DNA of 64,000 bases from Desulfatitalea tepidiphila (GCF_001293685.1 NZ_BCAG01000006.1:434001-498000), one strand, 5' to 3'. Counted from the stretch's first letter, positions 9,389 through 19,081 are shown. Notes: generated by a model from the sequence alone, not told the origin. A program made the numbers and translations.

Positions 9389-12300
9389 ACCCCATACTCC
9401 TGGTCCGGCCTGGCCGGAAGGTTAAAATGTGATACGGCAGAAGATGGCGCCTGCCCCGGCATCGACGAGGCCATTGGATCGCCGATTCGGCGACCGGCCG
9501 CCGGCTCGACCGCCTCGCGACTCGGCCACTGCCCGGTTTGCCATCGCCGTACCACGCGACGCAGATCATTGAGAATGGCCAACAGGCTCGGGATCATCAC
9601 CAGGGTCAACGCCGTGGCGAACGCAACGCCAGCAGCAAGGGCCAGGGCCATGGGAATCAGGAATCTGGCCTGGAAATCGGTCTCCAGGATCAGCGGCGCC
9701 AACCCGCCCACGGTGCTCACCGTGGTGAGGAAAACGGCTCGGAAGCGGCGTGCCCCACCGGCGATGATCGCGTCGAAAAAGGGCATGCCCTCGGCCAGGT
9801 TCTCGTTGACGCGTTCGATCATCACGATGGCATCGTTGACCACCACGCCGGTGAGCGCCACCATACCAAAGGCGCTCATCATCGACAGGTCATAGCCCAT
9901 GAGCAGGTGACCGAAGACGGCGCCGATGATCCCGAACGGCACGGTAAACATGATGACGAACGGCTGCAGATAGGAACGAAACATGGTGGCAATAACCACG
10001 AAAATCCCCAGCAAGGCCATGGGATAACCGATGCCGAGGGGCGTGAAAGCCTCGCGCATCTTTTTTTGTTCTCCCTGAAGGGCCACCCGCACACCCGGAT
10101 ACTGGTACATCAGTTGTGGAAAAAAAGAGTGATTCAACTCCGCAATAATCTCGTTGGCGTTGGCCCTGGAACTGTCTACCGCGGCGCTCACTGTGACCCT
10201 GCGCATTCCGTCGGCCCGGTTGATAGTGGCATAACCCGGGGCATGGGTCAACTCGGCCACCGAATTGAGGGGCACCTCAAGCCCGTCAGCCGTGCGAATC
10301 CGCACCTGGGCCAGATCCGACAGCCGGCTCCGTTCGTCGGCCGTGTAACGGACCTTGACGCGCACATCATCCCGACCGCGCTGCAGCCTCAGGGCCTCGT
10401 ACCCGAAATAGCCGGCATGGATCTGGCGGGCGAGGTCGTCCACAGTGAGACCCAGGGTGTGGGCTTCGGGTTTGAGCGAAAGGCGGATCTCGTTCTTGCC
10501 CGGGGAAAAATCGGAGCGGGTCTGATAGACGCCGTCGAACTTTCGGAGCCGCGCCATCAACGCTTCGGAAGCGTCCAGGATATCCGGCATCTGGTGGCCC
10601 TGAATCCAAACCTCGATGGGATCTCCGGGCGGACCGGCACTCAGGCCGGCAAATGTCAGGGACTTGATCCCCGGGATGGGACCGATCTCCTGCTCCCACA
10701 GGGACATGAGCCTTTTGGCATGCATCCCCCTGCGCTCGGAATCGAGCAAAATGGCCTGCACCGACCCCAAGTGGGGGCCGTTGCGCGGAATGTCCTCGAG
10801 GGTCTGACCCACCAGACTGAGGCGATCCTCGATGAGCGGCTCGCCGGAAAGGGTCGGGATCTTCTCCTGCAGGCGCAGCAAGGCCGCCTCGATGTGCCCC
10901 AGAGCATCGGCGGTGACTTCGGCAGGCGTGCCGCTGGGATATTCCACAGTAGCAGTCATGATGAAGCCGTCGATATCGGGCAGCACCTCGAACTTGAGGA
11001 GGCCGCCGACCACCAGGCCGAGACTGAGGAACAAAATGGCGATGGCCGTGGAAAGAGAGATGTAGCGCCAGAAGAGGGCCTTTTTTAAAAAGGGGGTATA
11101 CACCCGATCGACAAACCACTCCATGCCGTTGGCCGTGCCCTTTTGGAGGCGTTCGAACTGCCGCACGACGGGATGGGGCCGGCCATCGGCCTGGTTGGGA
11201 TCGGGTAGATCGCTCAGATGGGCAGGCAGCAAAAACATGCATTCGATCAGCGACACCGCCAGGCAGGCGATCACCACCACCGGCATGATGGCGATGAACT
11301 TGCCCATGATGCCGCCCACATAGAGCAACGGCAGAAATGCGACGATGGTGGTCAGGACGGCCGCCACCACCGGCATGCCCACCTCGCTGACCCCCTCCAC
11401 CGCCGCCTGCAGCGGTGGCTCGCCGTTTTTGCGGTGTACATAGATCGCCTCGCCCACGACGATGGCGTCGTCCACCACAATACCCAGCACCATGATAAAC
11501 CCGAACAGGGAGATCATGTTGATGGTGCCGCCCATTGCCCATAAGATCACCATCGCCCCGGCAATGGAGATGGGGATACCCATGCCGGCCCAGAGCGAAA
11601 GTCGGGCGCTGAGAAAAATGTAAAGCAGCACAAAGACGATGAACATGCCGATGAAGCCGTTTTTGAGCATCAGGTCGATGCGCGACTGGAGCATGTCGGT
11701 ATTGTCGTAGAGTACCTTCAGGCTGACACTTGCCGGCAGCTGCGCCTGCCGCCGGGCCACGAAATCCTGCACCGCCCTGGAGATGGCCAGGGCATCCTCT
11801 TCGGTGGTCTTGAAAACCATGAGGATCACGGCCGGTTCGCCGTTGATTGTAGCGGCGATGGGATCCTCGCTGAAGTCGTCTTTGATGTCGGCCAGGCGGT
11901 CCAAGGTGATGATCTGCCCGTCGGGAAGTGCCAATACCACGATATCGGCCAGCTCCTTGTCGGTATAACGGCGCCCCATGGTGCGCAAACGGATCTCCTC
12001 GCCCTGGGTGCGGATGGTGCCGCCACCCATGTTGAGGTTGCTGCGCCGTACGGCTGCGGCGACCTGATCGAAAGAGAGGCCATATCGCCGCAGGCGCTCC
12101 TCGGACACTTCTATGCCGATTTCGTAATCCCGGGTGCCGAAGACGCTGACCCGTGAAATTTCAGGCAGCAGCTGCAATTCGTCCTTGAACAGCTCGGCCC
12201 ACTCCTTGATTCGCCGCTCGGACATGTCGGCAGAAAGATATAGCAGGACCACCGGATCGAGCACACTCATCTCTTCGATCACCGGCTTTTCGGCATCCAC

Positions 12301-12660
12301 GGGGAAATTGGAGATGGCGTTGATCTTGGTGCGCACCTCGTCCAGCACCGTTTCGATCTCATAATTCTCCAAGACCTCGATGCGGGTGGTGCTCACGTTC
12401 TCGGCCGAGTGGGTTTCGATCAGCTTGATGCCCTCGAGCCCTTCCAGGGCCTCCTCGATCTTGCGGCTCACCCCCTCTTCCACCTCTTCAGGATCGGCAC
12501 CTGGAAAAGGCACGGTGATCAAAATCATGTCCAGGGAAAATTCGGGGAAATTTTCGCGGGTCATCGAGCAGGTGGTCAGTCCGCCGGCGGCCAGCATGAG
12601 CACCAGCATGATGTTTGCGAAAACGGTATTACGAGCAAAGGATGCCAGAAAATGTTTCAT
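9385..12660 (-). CDS. RND efflux pump permease (AcrB/MexB superfamily)
   Basis: A 1091-residue inner-membrane proton-driven exporter with the duplicated RND architecture: TM1 at the N-terminus, a large periplasmic loop, TM2-6, then the same again. The TM4 proton-relay motif is intact (GIVVDDAIVVGEAI, two adjacent Asp). In the TM10 counterpart (GVVVNDAIVMIER) the lysine found in AcrB (Lys940) is replaced by Val, a variation seen in non-HAE1 RND subgroups. A hydrophilic tail of about 65 residues follows the last helix. Neighbours supply the adaptor (24-bp gap) and channel (4-base overlap). The substrate cannot be read from sequence; multidrug or solvent export is a family-based guess. Confidence 0.94.
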   Translation of the reverse strand: MKHFLASFARNTVFANIMLVLMLAAGGLTTCSMTRENFPEFSLDMILITVPFPGADPEEVEEGVSRKIEEALEGLEGIKLIETHSAENVSTTRIEVLENYEIETVLDEVRTKINAISNFPVDAEKPVIEEMSVLDPVVLLYLSADMSERRIKEWAELFKDELQLLPEISRVSVFGTRDYEIGIEVSEERLRRYGLSFDQVAAAVRRSNLNMGGGTIRTQGEEIRLRTMGRRYTDKELADIVVLALPDGQIITLDRLADIKDDFSEDPIAATINGEPAVILMVFKTTEEDALAISRAVQDFVARRQAQLPASVSLKVLYDNTDMLQSRIDLMLKNGFIGMFIVFVLLYIFLSARLSLWAGMGIPISIAGAMVILWAMGGTINMISLFGFIMVLGIVVDDAIVVGEAIYVHRKNGEPPLQAAVEGVSEVGMPVVAAVLTTIVAFLPLLYVGGIMGKFIAIMPVVVIACLAVSLIECMFLLPAHLSDLPDPNQADGRPHPVVRQFERLQKGTANGMEWFVDRVYTPFLKKALFWRYISLSTAIAILFLSLGLVVGGLLKFEVLPDIDGFIMTATVEYPSGTPAEVTADALGHIEAALLRLQEKIPTLSGEPLIEDRLSLVGQTLEDIPRNGPHLGSVQAILLDSERRGMHAKRLMSLWEQEIGPIPGIKSLTFAGLSAGPPGDPIEVWIQGHQMPDILDASEALMARLRKFDGVYQTRSDFSPGKNEIRLSLKPEAHTLGLTVDDLARQIHAGYFGYEALRLQRGRDDVRVKVRYTADERSRLSDLAQVRIRTADGLEVPLNSVAELTHAPGYATINRADGMRRVTVSAAVDSSRANANEIIAELNHSFFPQLMYQYPGVRVALQGEQKKMREAFTPLGIGYPMALLGIFVVIATMFRSYLQPFVIMFTVPFGIIGAVFGHLLMGYDLSMMSAFGMVALTGVVVNDAIVMIERVNENLAEGMPFFDAIIAGGARRFRAVFLTTVSTVGGLAPLILETDFQARFLIPMALALAAGVAFATALTLVMIPSLLAILNDLRRVVRRWQTGQWPSREAVEPAAGRRIGDPMASSMPGQAPSSAVSHFNLPARPDQEYGV

Positions 12661-12684
12661 CGAAAATCTTCCTATGGAAACTCA

Positions 12685-14079
12685 CTAGGAGCGATCGTTC
12701 AGTACTTCAAGCATGCTATTCTCCAGTGGATCGACCAGGCGGGTGACGATGACCGCATCGCCTTCGTTCAGGCCGCCGGTGATGTATGCGTGATCACCAT
12801 CGAGCCGGGCCACCTGCACCGCCACGGTCTTGAGCCGTCCGTCCATAGCAACGAATACGGTATCCTTAAAACTTACCGCCGACCGGGGCACTCTGAAGGC
12901 CTGGGGCAGCGTCCGGCCGGGTATTTCCACGGAGCAGAACATCCCTTCGACCAGGGGCAGGTCCCCATTGCCCGCCACGGCATCGGCTGCCGCGATGCGC
13001 ACCGCCACTGTAATCGTGCGTGTCTTCTCATCGTAGGCCACGATGCGGTGCAAACGGCCGTGCCATGCATGCCCCGCCTTGTCCTCGCTCCAGCGAATGC
13101 GGCACGCCACCGTTTCGGGTTGACCGAACCAGGCCTGGTTGACCGGCTCGGATGCCGGGGCAAAACGCATCCATTGACGCACATCCCGGCTGTCCAAAGG
13201 CACCTGAATCTCCAGCAGGCGATCGTCGGCCAGGGTCAAAAGCGGCGGCCCGGGAGAAACATACTGTCCCTGTTCCACGGCGGCCAGGGTCAAACGGCAG
13301 TCGAAGGGAGCGCGGACCTCGCAACGCGCCAGGTTGGCGTGCGCCAGCTGCAACCTTGCCCGGGCGGCCGCCAGCGTGCTGCCGGCCTCCTGGATGCGGA
13401 TCGGATAGAGGGCCACGGCCTGGGCCATCTGATCGGCCTGGTCCACGGCCGTATTGTAGGCCTGTTCGGCCCGGTCCACGCTCGACCGCGTTCCGACCTG
13501 GTGCTCGTCGAACAAATTGCTCACCCGCTGAAACTCCGCGCCGGCCAATTCCCGGTTGCGCTCCAGGGTCCTGAGCCGCTGGGCGTCGATCCGGGCCTGT
13601 TTTTCCAGCCGTGCCACTACGCCGGCCAATTGATCCACCTCCGCCATCCCCTGGGCAACGGCGGCGGCATAATTGCGATCGTCGATGCGGAACAAAACTT
13701 CGTCGGCCACGATGCGCTCGCCGACCCGCAACCTGGGATGCACGGCCACCACCTGACCCGCCACCTCGGCCGAGATATGGACCGCCGTAACGGTGCGCAC
13801 CTGGCCGTATCCCGTGATCGTCACCGGGATCGAAGCCGCCTGGATCTTCTCCACCTTGACTTTCAGCGGCCGCTCGCCCTCCAGAACCTCGGCCGGCGGC
13901 TTTTTCAGGCTGGCCAGGGCGATGAATCCGGAGATACCGGCCAGCACGATCACCGTGCAAAGAACAATCCGCAACATATAACGCTGGCGAACCACCTGGG
14001 AATGTGGGGCTGCATCATGACTCAAAACATCACCTCTTCGACACTTCCCGTTATCCATCATAACCGGCATGCCGCACAT
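12685..14079 (-). CDS. RND periplasmic adaptor (HlyD/MFP family)
   Basis: A 464-residue membrane-fusion protein. After a hydrophilic N-terminus of about 35 residues comes one membrane anchor (LRIVLCTVIVLAGISGFIALA), then a lipoyl/barrel-sandwich half (VHISAEVAGQVVAVHPRLRVGERIVADEVLFRID in part), a long coiled-coil hairpin (about 115-215), the second lipoyl half, a beta barrel and a membrane-proximal domain. It bridges the RND pump and the TolC-like channel. The ATG at 14079 overlaps the marR stop as TGATG, implying translational coupling; a later start at the Met just before the anchor is possible. Confidence 0.9.
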   Translation of the reverse strand: MCGMPVMMDNGKCRRGDVLSHDAAPHSQVVRQRYMLRIVLCTVIVLAGISGFIALASLKKPPAEVLEGERPLKVKVEKIQAASIPVTITGYGQVRTVTAVHISAEVAGQVVAVHPRLRVGERIVADEVLFRIDDRNYAAAVAQGMAEVDQLAGVVARLEKQARIDAQRLRTLERNRELAGAEFQRVSNLFDEHQVGTRSSVDRAEQAYNTAVDQADQMAQAVALYPIRIQEAGSTLAAARARLQLAHANLARCEVRAPFDCRLTLAAVEQGQYVSPGPPLLTLADDRLLEIQVPLDSRDVRQWMRFAPASEPVNQAWFGQPETVACRIRWSEDKAGHAWHGRLHRIVAYDEKTRTITVAVRIAAADAVAGNGDLPLVEGMFCSVEIPGRTLPQAFRVPRSAVSFKDTVFVAMDGRLKTVAVQVARLDGDHAYITGGLNEGDAVIVTRLVDPLENSMLEVLNDRS

Positions 14080-14579
14080 CAGCCGGCCATGCCCGATCCA
14101 TAAGCCTCGTCGTCCATGATCACCTTTTGGATGGCGGCCAGGACCTCACACCATTTCCGGGTCGTGTCGGGATCCAATTTTTCCACCAATCCCCGGAATA
14201 ACCGAAAAAGGCTCTCTTCCACGGCGGAGATCTCCTTGACGGCCTCAGGTGAAATCCGCACCGCCACCTTTCGGCGATCCTCGCTGCTCTGCTCCCGCAG
14301 CAACACGCCCTTTTCCACCAGGCGATCCACCATGGCCGATGCCGAAGGGGCCGTAGTCCCCAACTGGTCGGCCAGCCCGCCAATGGAAAGGGGGCCCTGC
14401 TGGCTGAGAATGGCGATCATGTTCAGCTGGGCCACCGACAATTCGCTGCCGATGGCCCCGGCCCGGGCCGCCAGATGGCGGCTGTGGACCCTGAGGATCC
14501 GTTCGTGGATCAGCCGGCCGGTGGTATAAATGAACCGGGCCTGTTCCAGCTGATCGGAATCATTCATCATGTCACCCAT
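14079..14579 (-). CDS. MarR-family transcriptional regulator of efflux operon
   Basis: A 166-residue winged-helix repressor. The DNA-binding core is visible: LSVAQLNMIAILSQQGPLSIGGLADQLG (first part), then TAPSASAMVDRLVEKGVLLREQSSEDRRKVAVRIS in pieces, with the wing residues SSEDRRKV. It is the first gene of the operon encoding adaptor, pump and channel, and so probably autoregulates the operon and responds to a ligand that is a pump substrate. A dyad TTTAG-N5-CTAAA lies 35 bases upstream. Two further Met codons (residues 4 and 5) are alternative starts. Confidence 0.9.
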   Translation of the reverse strand: MGDMMNDSDQLEQARFIYTTGRLIHERILRVHSRHLAARAGAIGSELSVAQLNMIAILSQQGPLSIGGLADQLGTTAPSASAMVDRLVEKGVLLREQSSEDRRKVAVRISPEAVKEISAVEESLFRLFRGLVEKLDPDTTRKWCEVLAAIQKVIMDDEAYGSGMAG

Positions 14580-14613
14580 TATTTAAATTGGTTAAAGTTT
14601 AATTAGAAAAATA

Positions 14614-14628
14614 TTTAGACAGCCTAAA
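14614..14628. promoter_or_regulatory. Candidate MarR operator
   Basis: The dyad TTTAG-ACAGC-CTAAA lies in an A/T-rich stretch (14580-14640) just upstream of marR, where the operon promoter must be. Perfect 5-bp arms with a 5-base spacer are compatible with a MarR dimer site. This is inferred from position and symmetry. Confidence 0.45.
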
Positions 14629-14684
14629 ATTTAGCCCCTATATATGGCTGCCCGATGCCCTGTCAAGTCAACAGATGAGGCAGC

Positions 14685-14724
14685 AGGGATTCCAACTGAA
14701 TGCTATGCATATGACCCGGCAAGG
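14685..14724 (-). repeat. Fragment D of dispersed palindromic element
   Basis: The segment reads GGGATTCCAACTGAATGCTA, then a diverged CATATGACCCGGCAAGG. The first part closely matches the end of copy B at 44182-44200 (GGGATTCTAACTGAATACTA). Only the terminal module of the element is recognisable here. Confidence 0.45.
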
Positions 14725-14814
14725 ATGACGCATGCGGACAGCCCGAGCCAAAGGACCCGTAAAAGATCCATGTTTGTAAGAAATTCACCTACATGGAAAT
14801 CAGAAATCACCCAA

Positions 14815-14843
14815 TTGACCGGCGAGGTTGCAACGGATAGTGT
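14815..14843 (+). promoter_or_regulatory. Possible promoter of TRAP transporter genes
   Basis: TTGACC (14815-14820) and TAGTGT (14838-14843) are spaced 17 bases apart, about 80 bases upstream of the binding-protein gene. The -10 box is a poor match, so this is tentative. Confidence 0.3.
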
Positions 14844-14926
14844 CTGATCATTAAAAGGGGCACAAGCACTTCACCCTGCTTCACCCTCATCCCATCCGAT
14901 CCAATAACAATTCAAGGAGGTCAGAC

Positions 14927-15904
14927 ATGAAAAAGTTCAGCTTTCACCTAATGGTGCTCGTTGCAGCTCTGGCGCTGTTGGCGACACCGGCCATGGCCCA
15001 GGATTACAGCGTCCAGATCGGCGGCGGACCCACGGGCGGCACTTTCAACACCTTCTCCAACGCCATGGCCATCTATGTACCCAAGGTCAATGCCAACATC
15101 AAAGCCTCATCCGTGGGTTCGGGCGGATCGGTGGAAAACCTCAAACGGGTCTCCAGCGGAGAGTCCGATTTCGGCCTGGCCTACGCCGTTGACAGCGCCC
15201 TGGGATATGTGGGCAAACTGCCCAAGGACGAAAACAAATATTCTGGCCAACGCGTCTTGGGCTACCTGTACGGCGCACCTGCCCAGCTCGTGATCAATGC
15301 CGGCAGCGGTATCAACTCGGCCTCTGACCTGAAGGGCAAACGCGTGGCCGTGGGTAATGCGGGCTCCGGTGCCGCGGCCAGTGCCGAACGCTTCTTCCGC
15401 CACATCGGCGTGTGGGACAACTTCAAACCCACCTTCATGGGATACTCGGCAGCGGCCAGCGCCTTCAAAGACGGCAAGATCGACGCCTTCTGGGTGCTGG
15501 TAGGCTATCCCAACCGATCGATCATCGAAGCCAGTGTCCAGGCCAAGATCAACTTGGTCGACGTGGGTCTGGAAGCTGAAAAAACCGGTTTTTACGATGC
15601 CTTCGCCTACAGCCCGACCACCATTCCGGCCGGCATCTACGGCAAGGATGTGGGCGAATGCCAGACCTTCCAGGACTCGACCATGCTCATCGCCAACAAA
15701 GATCTCTCCGAGGATCTGGTCTATGCGGTCATGAAGACCCTGTGGTCCAAAGACGGCATGGAGGCCATGGTCACGGCCGCCAAGACCTTCGAAGAGATGA
15801 ACCTGGAAAACGCCTTCCGCGGCGCATCGGTGCCCCTGCACCCGGGTGCGGTGAAATTCTGGAAGGAACAGGGCAAGGAGATTCCGGCCAAGTTGATGCC
15901 GTAA
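14927..15904 (+). CDS. TAXI-family TRAP transporter substrate-binding protein
   Basis: A 325-residue periplasmic binding protein. A Sec signal peptide (MKKFSFHLMVLVAALALLA) is cleaved probably after AMA near residue 24. The mature protein starts with the TAXI hallmark IGGGPTGGTFNTFSNAMAIY and continues with SGGSVENLKRVSSGESDFGLAY, typical of the TRAP-associated extracytoplasmic immunogenic-protein family that binds small carboxylates or amino acids. Which ligand is bound cannot be read from the sequence. A strong AAGGAGG site precedes the ATG. The cognate fused permease lies 155 bases downstream, with a stem-loop between them. Confidence 0.93.
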   Translation: MKKFSFHLMVLVAALALLATPAMAQDYSVQIGGGPTGGTFNTFSNAMAIYVPKVNANIKASSVGSGGSVENLKRVSSGESDFGLAYAVDSALGYVGKLPKDENKYSGQRVLGYLYGAPAQLVINAGSGINSASDLKGKRVAVGNAGSGAAASAERFFRHIGVWDNFKPTFMGYSAAASAFKDGKIDAFWVLVGYPNRSIIEASVQAKINLVDVGLEAEKTGFYDAFAYSPTTIPAGIYGKDVGECQTFQDSTMLIANKDLSEDLVYAVMKTLWSKDGMEAMVTAAKTFEEMNLENAFRGASVPLHPGAVKFWKEQGKEIPAKLMP

Positions 15905-15943
15905 TCACCGTCCTGGGCGATTAATATCAAAGCATAATAGAAA

Positions 15944-15975
15944 AAGGGGGGACGGCCATGCGCCGATCCCCCCTT
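15944..15975 (+). terminator. Stem-loop between TRAP binding protein and permease
   Basis: AAGGGGGGA (15944-15952) pairs with TCCCCCCTT (15967-15975), with an inner CGG/CCG pair. No T-run follows, so it may be a partial terminator or an mRNA-stabilising structure that lets the binding protein be made in excess over the permease. Confidence 0.45.
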
Positions 15976-16059
15976 GCCCATAACAATCGGTTTGTCTGCT
16001 GGAACGGGACCCGAACCTTTTAAGGGCAGGATCCCGCCCATGCCATCGAGGAAACAAAA

Positions 16060-18417
16060 ATGAGCGACACCGAAAACATCCCAGCGGCCGGCGACCAGGA
16101 AAAACTCAAGAAGCTTATCGAGAAAGATGAGAAGTCCGGCCGCAACATCGCCACCGGCACCTGGTTCTACATCAGCGCAGCCATGGGCATCTTTATGGTG
16201 CTCTTTTACATGTATAGCGCCGCCACCCCGGTGGACACCCAGTATTTCCTGGGGATTTATGTCCTGCTGACCTACATGATGATATGCATCCACTATCCGT
16301 TCACCGACAAGAACCCCAAGATGAAAGGGTACTATATCGATGCGGCCGGCTCCTTTGCATGCATTTTCCTGAGCGTCTATTTCGCGCTCCATTTTCTGCT
16401 GGGCAGCAAGGGCGCCGAAGAGCCGTTTGCGGGCATCAACTGGTTCTATGCCATCGTCAGCCTCGTGGCAGCCGTATCGTTCTTCCTGCCCATCAAGGTC
16501 TGGGGAATCAAGCGCCATGGCGGTTCCGTCCTTTTGCTGGACGTCGTGCTGGCCCTGGTGTCCGCCTTTGTGGTCGGCTATTTCATGGTCGAATACCAGG
16601 ACATCAACTACCGCATGGGGTCGGAAAATGCCTTGGACACGGCCATCAGCATGCTGGGTATTCTCGTCTCCCTGGAGGTGGCCCGGCGCATGCTGGGATG
16701 GTCCATGACCATCGTTGGCCTGGCATTCCTCTGCTATGGCTTCTGGGGTGATGTGCTGCACCACATCCCCATCCTCAACGCCTTTGCTCATGAAGGGTTC
16801 ACCGTTACCCGCACCCTGAACCACATCTATCTGAAAGAAGAGGGTGTCTTCGGTATCATGGCCACCGTTCTGGTCACCTACGTAATCCTGTTCATCTTCT
16901 TCGGCTCGTTTCTCAAAGCGTCGGGCGCCAGCCGTTTCTTCCTCGATGTGCCCATGGCCCTGGCCGGACGAACCGTAGGCGGACCGGCCAAGGTGGCTGT
17001 CATGGCGTCGGGATTTTTCGGCTCGGTCTCCGGCTCGGCCATCGCCAACACGGTCTCCACCGGCGCCTTTACCATTCCACTGATGAAAAAAGCGGGCTTC
17101 AGACCCCACGTGGCCGGCGCCATCGAGCCGTCGGCCTCCATCGGCGGCATGTTCATGCCCCCCATCATGGGCGCCGGCGGCTTTATCATGGCCGAGATGA
17201 CCCAGATTCCCTACGTCAAGATCATGTTGATGGCCATCTTTCCGGCCCTCATGTATTTCCTGTCGGTCTTCGTCATGGTCCACTTCGAAGCCAAGCGCTA
17301 CGGCCTGGTGGGTCTCAAGGATCCCAACGCACCCACGGCCCTGCAGATCCTTAAGAAGCAATGGTTCATGTCCCTGCCCCTGGTGATCATCGTGGTGATG
17401 ATGCTCCTCGGCTACTCACCCGGTTACGCGGCCTTCTGGGCGATTCTCTCCTGCGTGGGCATCAGTTGGCTGACCAGCGACCACCGTATGGGCGCCAAGG
17501 AGATCCTCAATTGCATGATCGAAGGATCGCGCTCCACCCTGGTCATCGGTGCCACGGTAGGCGTGATCGGCATCATCGTGGGCACCATTCAGCTGACCGG
17601 CATCGGTCTCAAGTTCTCCCAGATCATCATCGAACTCTCGTTCGGCTCCCTGCCCCTGGCGATCCTGCTCGTCGGCCTCGCCTCCCTGGTGCTGGGCATG
17701 GGCGTTCCGGTCACTGCGGCCTATCTAATCACGGCTGTTCTGGCTGTGGGCGCCTTGAGCGACATGATCATCCAGACCCAGTTCGGCATGAGCCTGCGCG
17801 AATTCAAGGCACCCCTGGACACCTTGATGCCAAATGATCCGCAGTACATCGCCATCATGTCCAAGCTCGCCTGGGCCCTGCTCGCCTCGCACATGATCGT
17901 CTACTGGTTCAGCCAGGACTCCAACATCACGCCGCCGGTCTGCGTAGCCGCCTACGCCGGCGCCGCCATCGCCGGGTCAGACCCCTGGAAGACAGGCTGG
18001 ACCTCGTTCAAGTTCGCCAAGATGCTCTATATGGGGCCTTTCATCTTCGCCTTTTCACCGGGATTTCTGTTGGGCGGGCCCGATTTCATCATGCCCTGGT
18101 ACCAGGTGATCAGTACCTGGACCACCATCGTGCTGGGCACCATCGCCTTCGGCAGTCTCACCATGGGTTATTTCCTCTGCCCCACCACCATACTCGAGTG
18201 GATCATCTATGCGGTGGCCACCCTGCTGCTCTTCTTCCCCAAGCTCCTGATCTGGGCGGTGGGCGTGGATATGCCGGTGATCATCGTCGATTTCATCGGT
18301 ATCGGACTCTGGGCGGCGGTTTTCTTCATGCAGAAGGCACGAATTAAAAAGGACCCGTCGCTGCTTCATCCGATCTACCAGCGGCACGCCGACAAAAAGG
18401 CGAAAGCCATGGCATAG
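16060..18417 (+). CDS. TRAP transporter fused small/large permease subunit
   Basis: A 785-residue integral membrane protein combining the DctQ-like small and DctM-like large TRAP subunits, as is usual for TAXI systems. The N-terminal 45 residues are hydrophilic; about four helices follow (small subunit), then a DctM part with many helices. Conserved stretches include GFFGSVSGSAIANTVSTGAF, EPSASIGGMFMPPIMGAGGF and LVLGMGVPVTAAYL. It imports its substrate using an ion gradient together with the binding protein upstream. A GAGGAAA ribosome site lies close to the ATG. A strong terminator at 18452-18490 ends the unit. Confidence 0.94.
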   Translation: MSDTENIPAAGDQEKLKKLIEKDEKSGRNIATGTWFYISAAMGIFMVLFYMYSAATPVDTQYFLGIYVLLTYMMICIHYPFTDKNPKMKGYYIDAAGSFACIFLSVYFALHFLLGSKGAEEPFAGINWFYAIVSLVAAVSFFLPIKVWGIKRHGGSVLLLDVVLALVSAFVVGYFMVEYQDINYRMGSENALDTAISMLGILVSLEVARRMLGWSMTIVGLAFLCYGFWGDVLHHIPILNAFAHEGFTVTRTLNHIYLKEEGVFGIMATVLVTYVILFIFFGSFLKASGASRFFLDVPMALAGRTVGGPAKVAVMASGFFGSVSGSAIANTVSTGAFTIPLMKKAGFRPHVAGAIEPSASIGGMFMPPIMGAGGFIMAEMTQIPYVKIMLMAIFPALMYFLSVFVMVHFEAKRYGLVGLKDPNAPTALQILKKQWFMSLPLVIIVVMMLLGYSPGYAAFWAILSCVGISWLTSDHRMGAKEILNCMIEGSRSTLVIGATVGVIGIIVGTIQLTGIGLKFSQIIIELSFGSLPLAILLVGLASLVLGMGVPVTAAYLITAVLAVGALSDMIIQTQFGMSLREFKAPLDTLMPNDPQYIAIMSKLAWALLASHMIVYWFSQDSNITPPVCVAAYAGAAIAGSDPWKTGWTSFKFAKMLYMGPFIFAFSPGFLLGGPDFIMPWYQVISTWTTIVLGTIAFGSLTMGYFLCPTTILEWIIYAVATLLLFFPKLLIWAVGVDMPVIIVDFIGIGLWAAVFFMQKARIKKDPSLLHPIYQRHADKKAKAMA

Positions 18418-18451
18418 GTCAGGATTCGACGACCTCTCTCCACTCCAACCG

Positions 18452-18490
18452 AAAAGGCCCCCGCTTCGAAAGAAGCGGGGGCCTTTTTTT
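18452..18490. terminator. Strong intrinsic terminator after TRAP permease
   Basis: The 16-base arm AAAAGGCCCCCGCTTC (18452-18467) pairs with GAAGCGGGGGCCTTTT, followed by further Ts. The A-tract on the left arm would also serve the convergent methyltransferase gene ending at 18527. Confidence 0.92.
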
Positions 18491-18526
18491 ACCCCGTCGA
18501 GCCAACGTCTCCTCACCCGGTTCTGT

Positions 18527-19081
18527 TCAAACCGCTTCGAGCAGTGCCGTCTTGCTCAAGGCCGTGTCCGGGCGCCCCTTGACCGCCAGCATCGCCGCCT
18601 CGGCCATCTCCAACTCCTGTTGAAACGCCGCATCGGACACATGAAACTTGGGCTCGGTCACCAGCATGCGGCCGCCGGGCTTTAAAATCTCGCGGACCTG
18701 TTTGAAAAACACCTGAGGATCGGGCGTTTCGTGGACCATCCAGAACGCCAGGATAAAATCCACCGCCTCATCTATGTCCAGTGAATCGCTCTGACACAGC
18801 CGGGTTTCGACCACCGAGGACACTCCGGCCTTACGCGCCCGCCGCGCCACACGCACCAACATTTCCGGTTGCAGATCCACGGCGATCACCCGGCCGGTCG
18901 ATCCGACCAGATGGGCCAGACCAATGGTGAAATACCCCATCCCGCAACCGATGTCGGCCACTGCCATGCCTGGACGTATCATCGCCGCGAACATGCGGTC
19001 CGGCCGGTGAAACAGCTTCCGTAACGGATTGTCGAACGTGTAGCAAAACCACCAGGGGCAAACATGCTTGCGATCTATCAT
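18527..19081 (-). CDS. Class I SAM-dependent methyltransferase
   Basis: A 184-residue Rossmann-fold methyltransferase. Motif I is VADIGCGMGYFTIGLA, motif II is VIAVDLQPEML, and the later motifs include DFILAFWMVHE and LKPGGRMLVTEPKF. The N-terminal signature DRKHVCPWWFCYTFDNPLRK is characteristic of a short uncharacterised methyltransferase group; the acceptor is unknown. The start at 19081 has a GGAG site 5 bases upstream; an in-frame ATG 21 bases earlier (19102) is the alternative. It stands alone between the TRAP operon and a divergent deacetylase gene. Confidence 0.85.
   Translation of the reverse strand: MIDRKHVCPWWFCYTFDNPLRKLFHRPDRMFAAMIRPGMAVADIGCGMGYFTIGLAHLVGSTGRVIAVDLQPEMLVRVARRARKAGVSSVVETRLCQSDSLDIDEAVDFILAFWMVHETPDPQVFFKQVREILKPGGRMLVTEPKFHVSDAAFQQELEMAEAAMLAVKGRPDTALSKTALLEAV

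Noticed and set aside
14644-14847. A 67-codon plus-strand open frame between marR and the TRAP genes
   Set aside because: No ribosome site, no recognisable domain, and it overlaps the fragment of the dispersed repeat and the putative TRAP promoter.
15721-17361. A 546-codon minus-strand open frame across the TRAP genes
   Set aside because: Its His/Asp/Gly-rich composition is the usual reverse image of a membrane protein gene; no motif was found.
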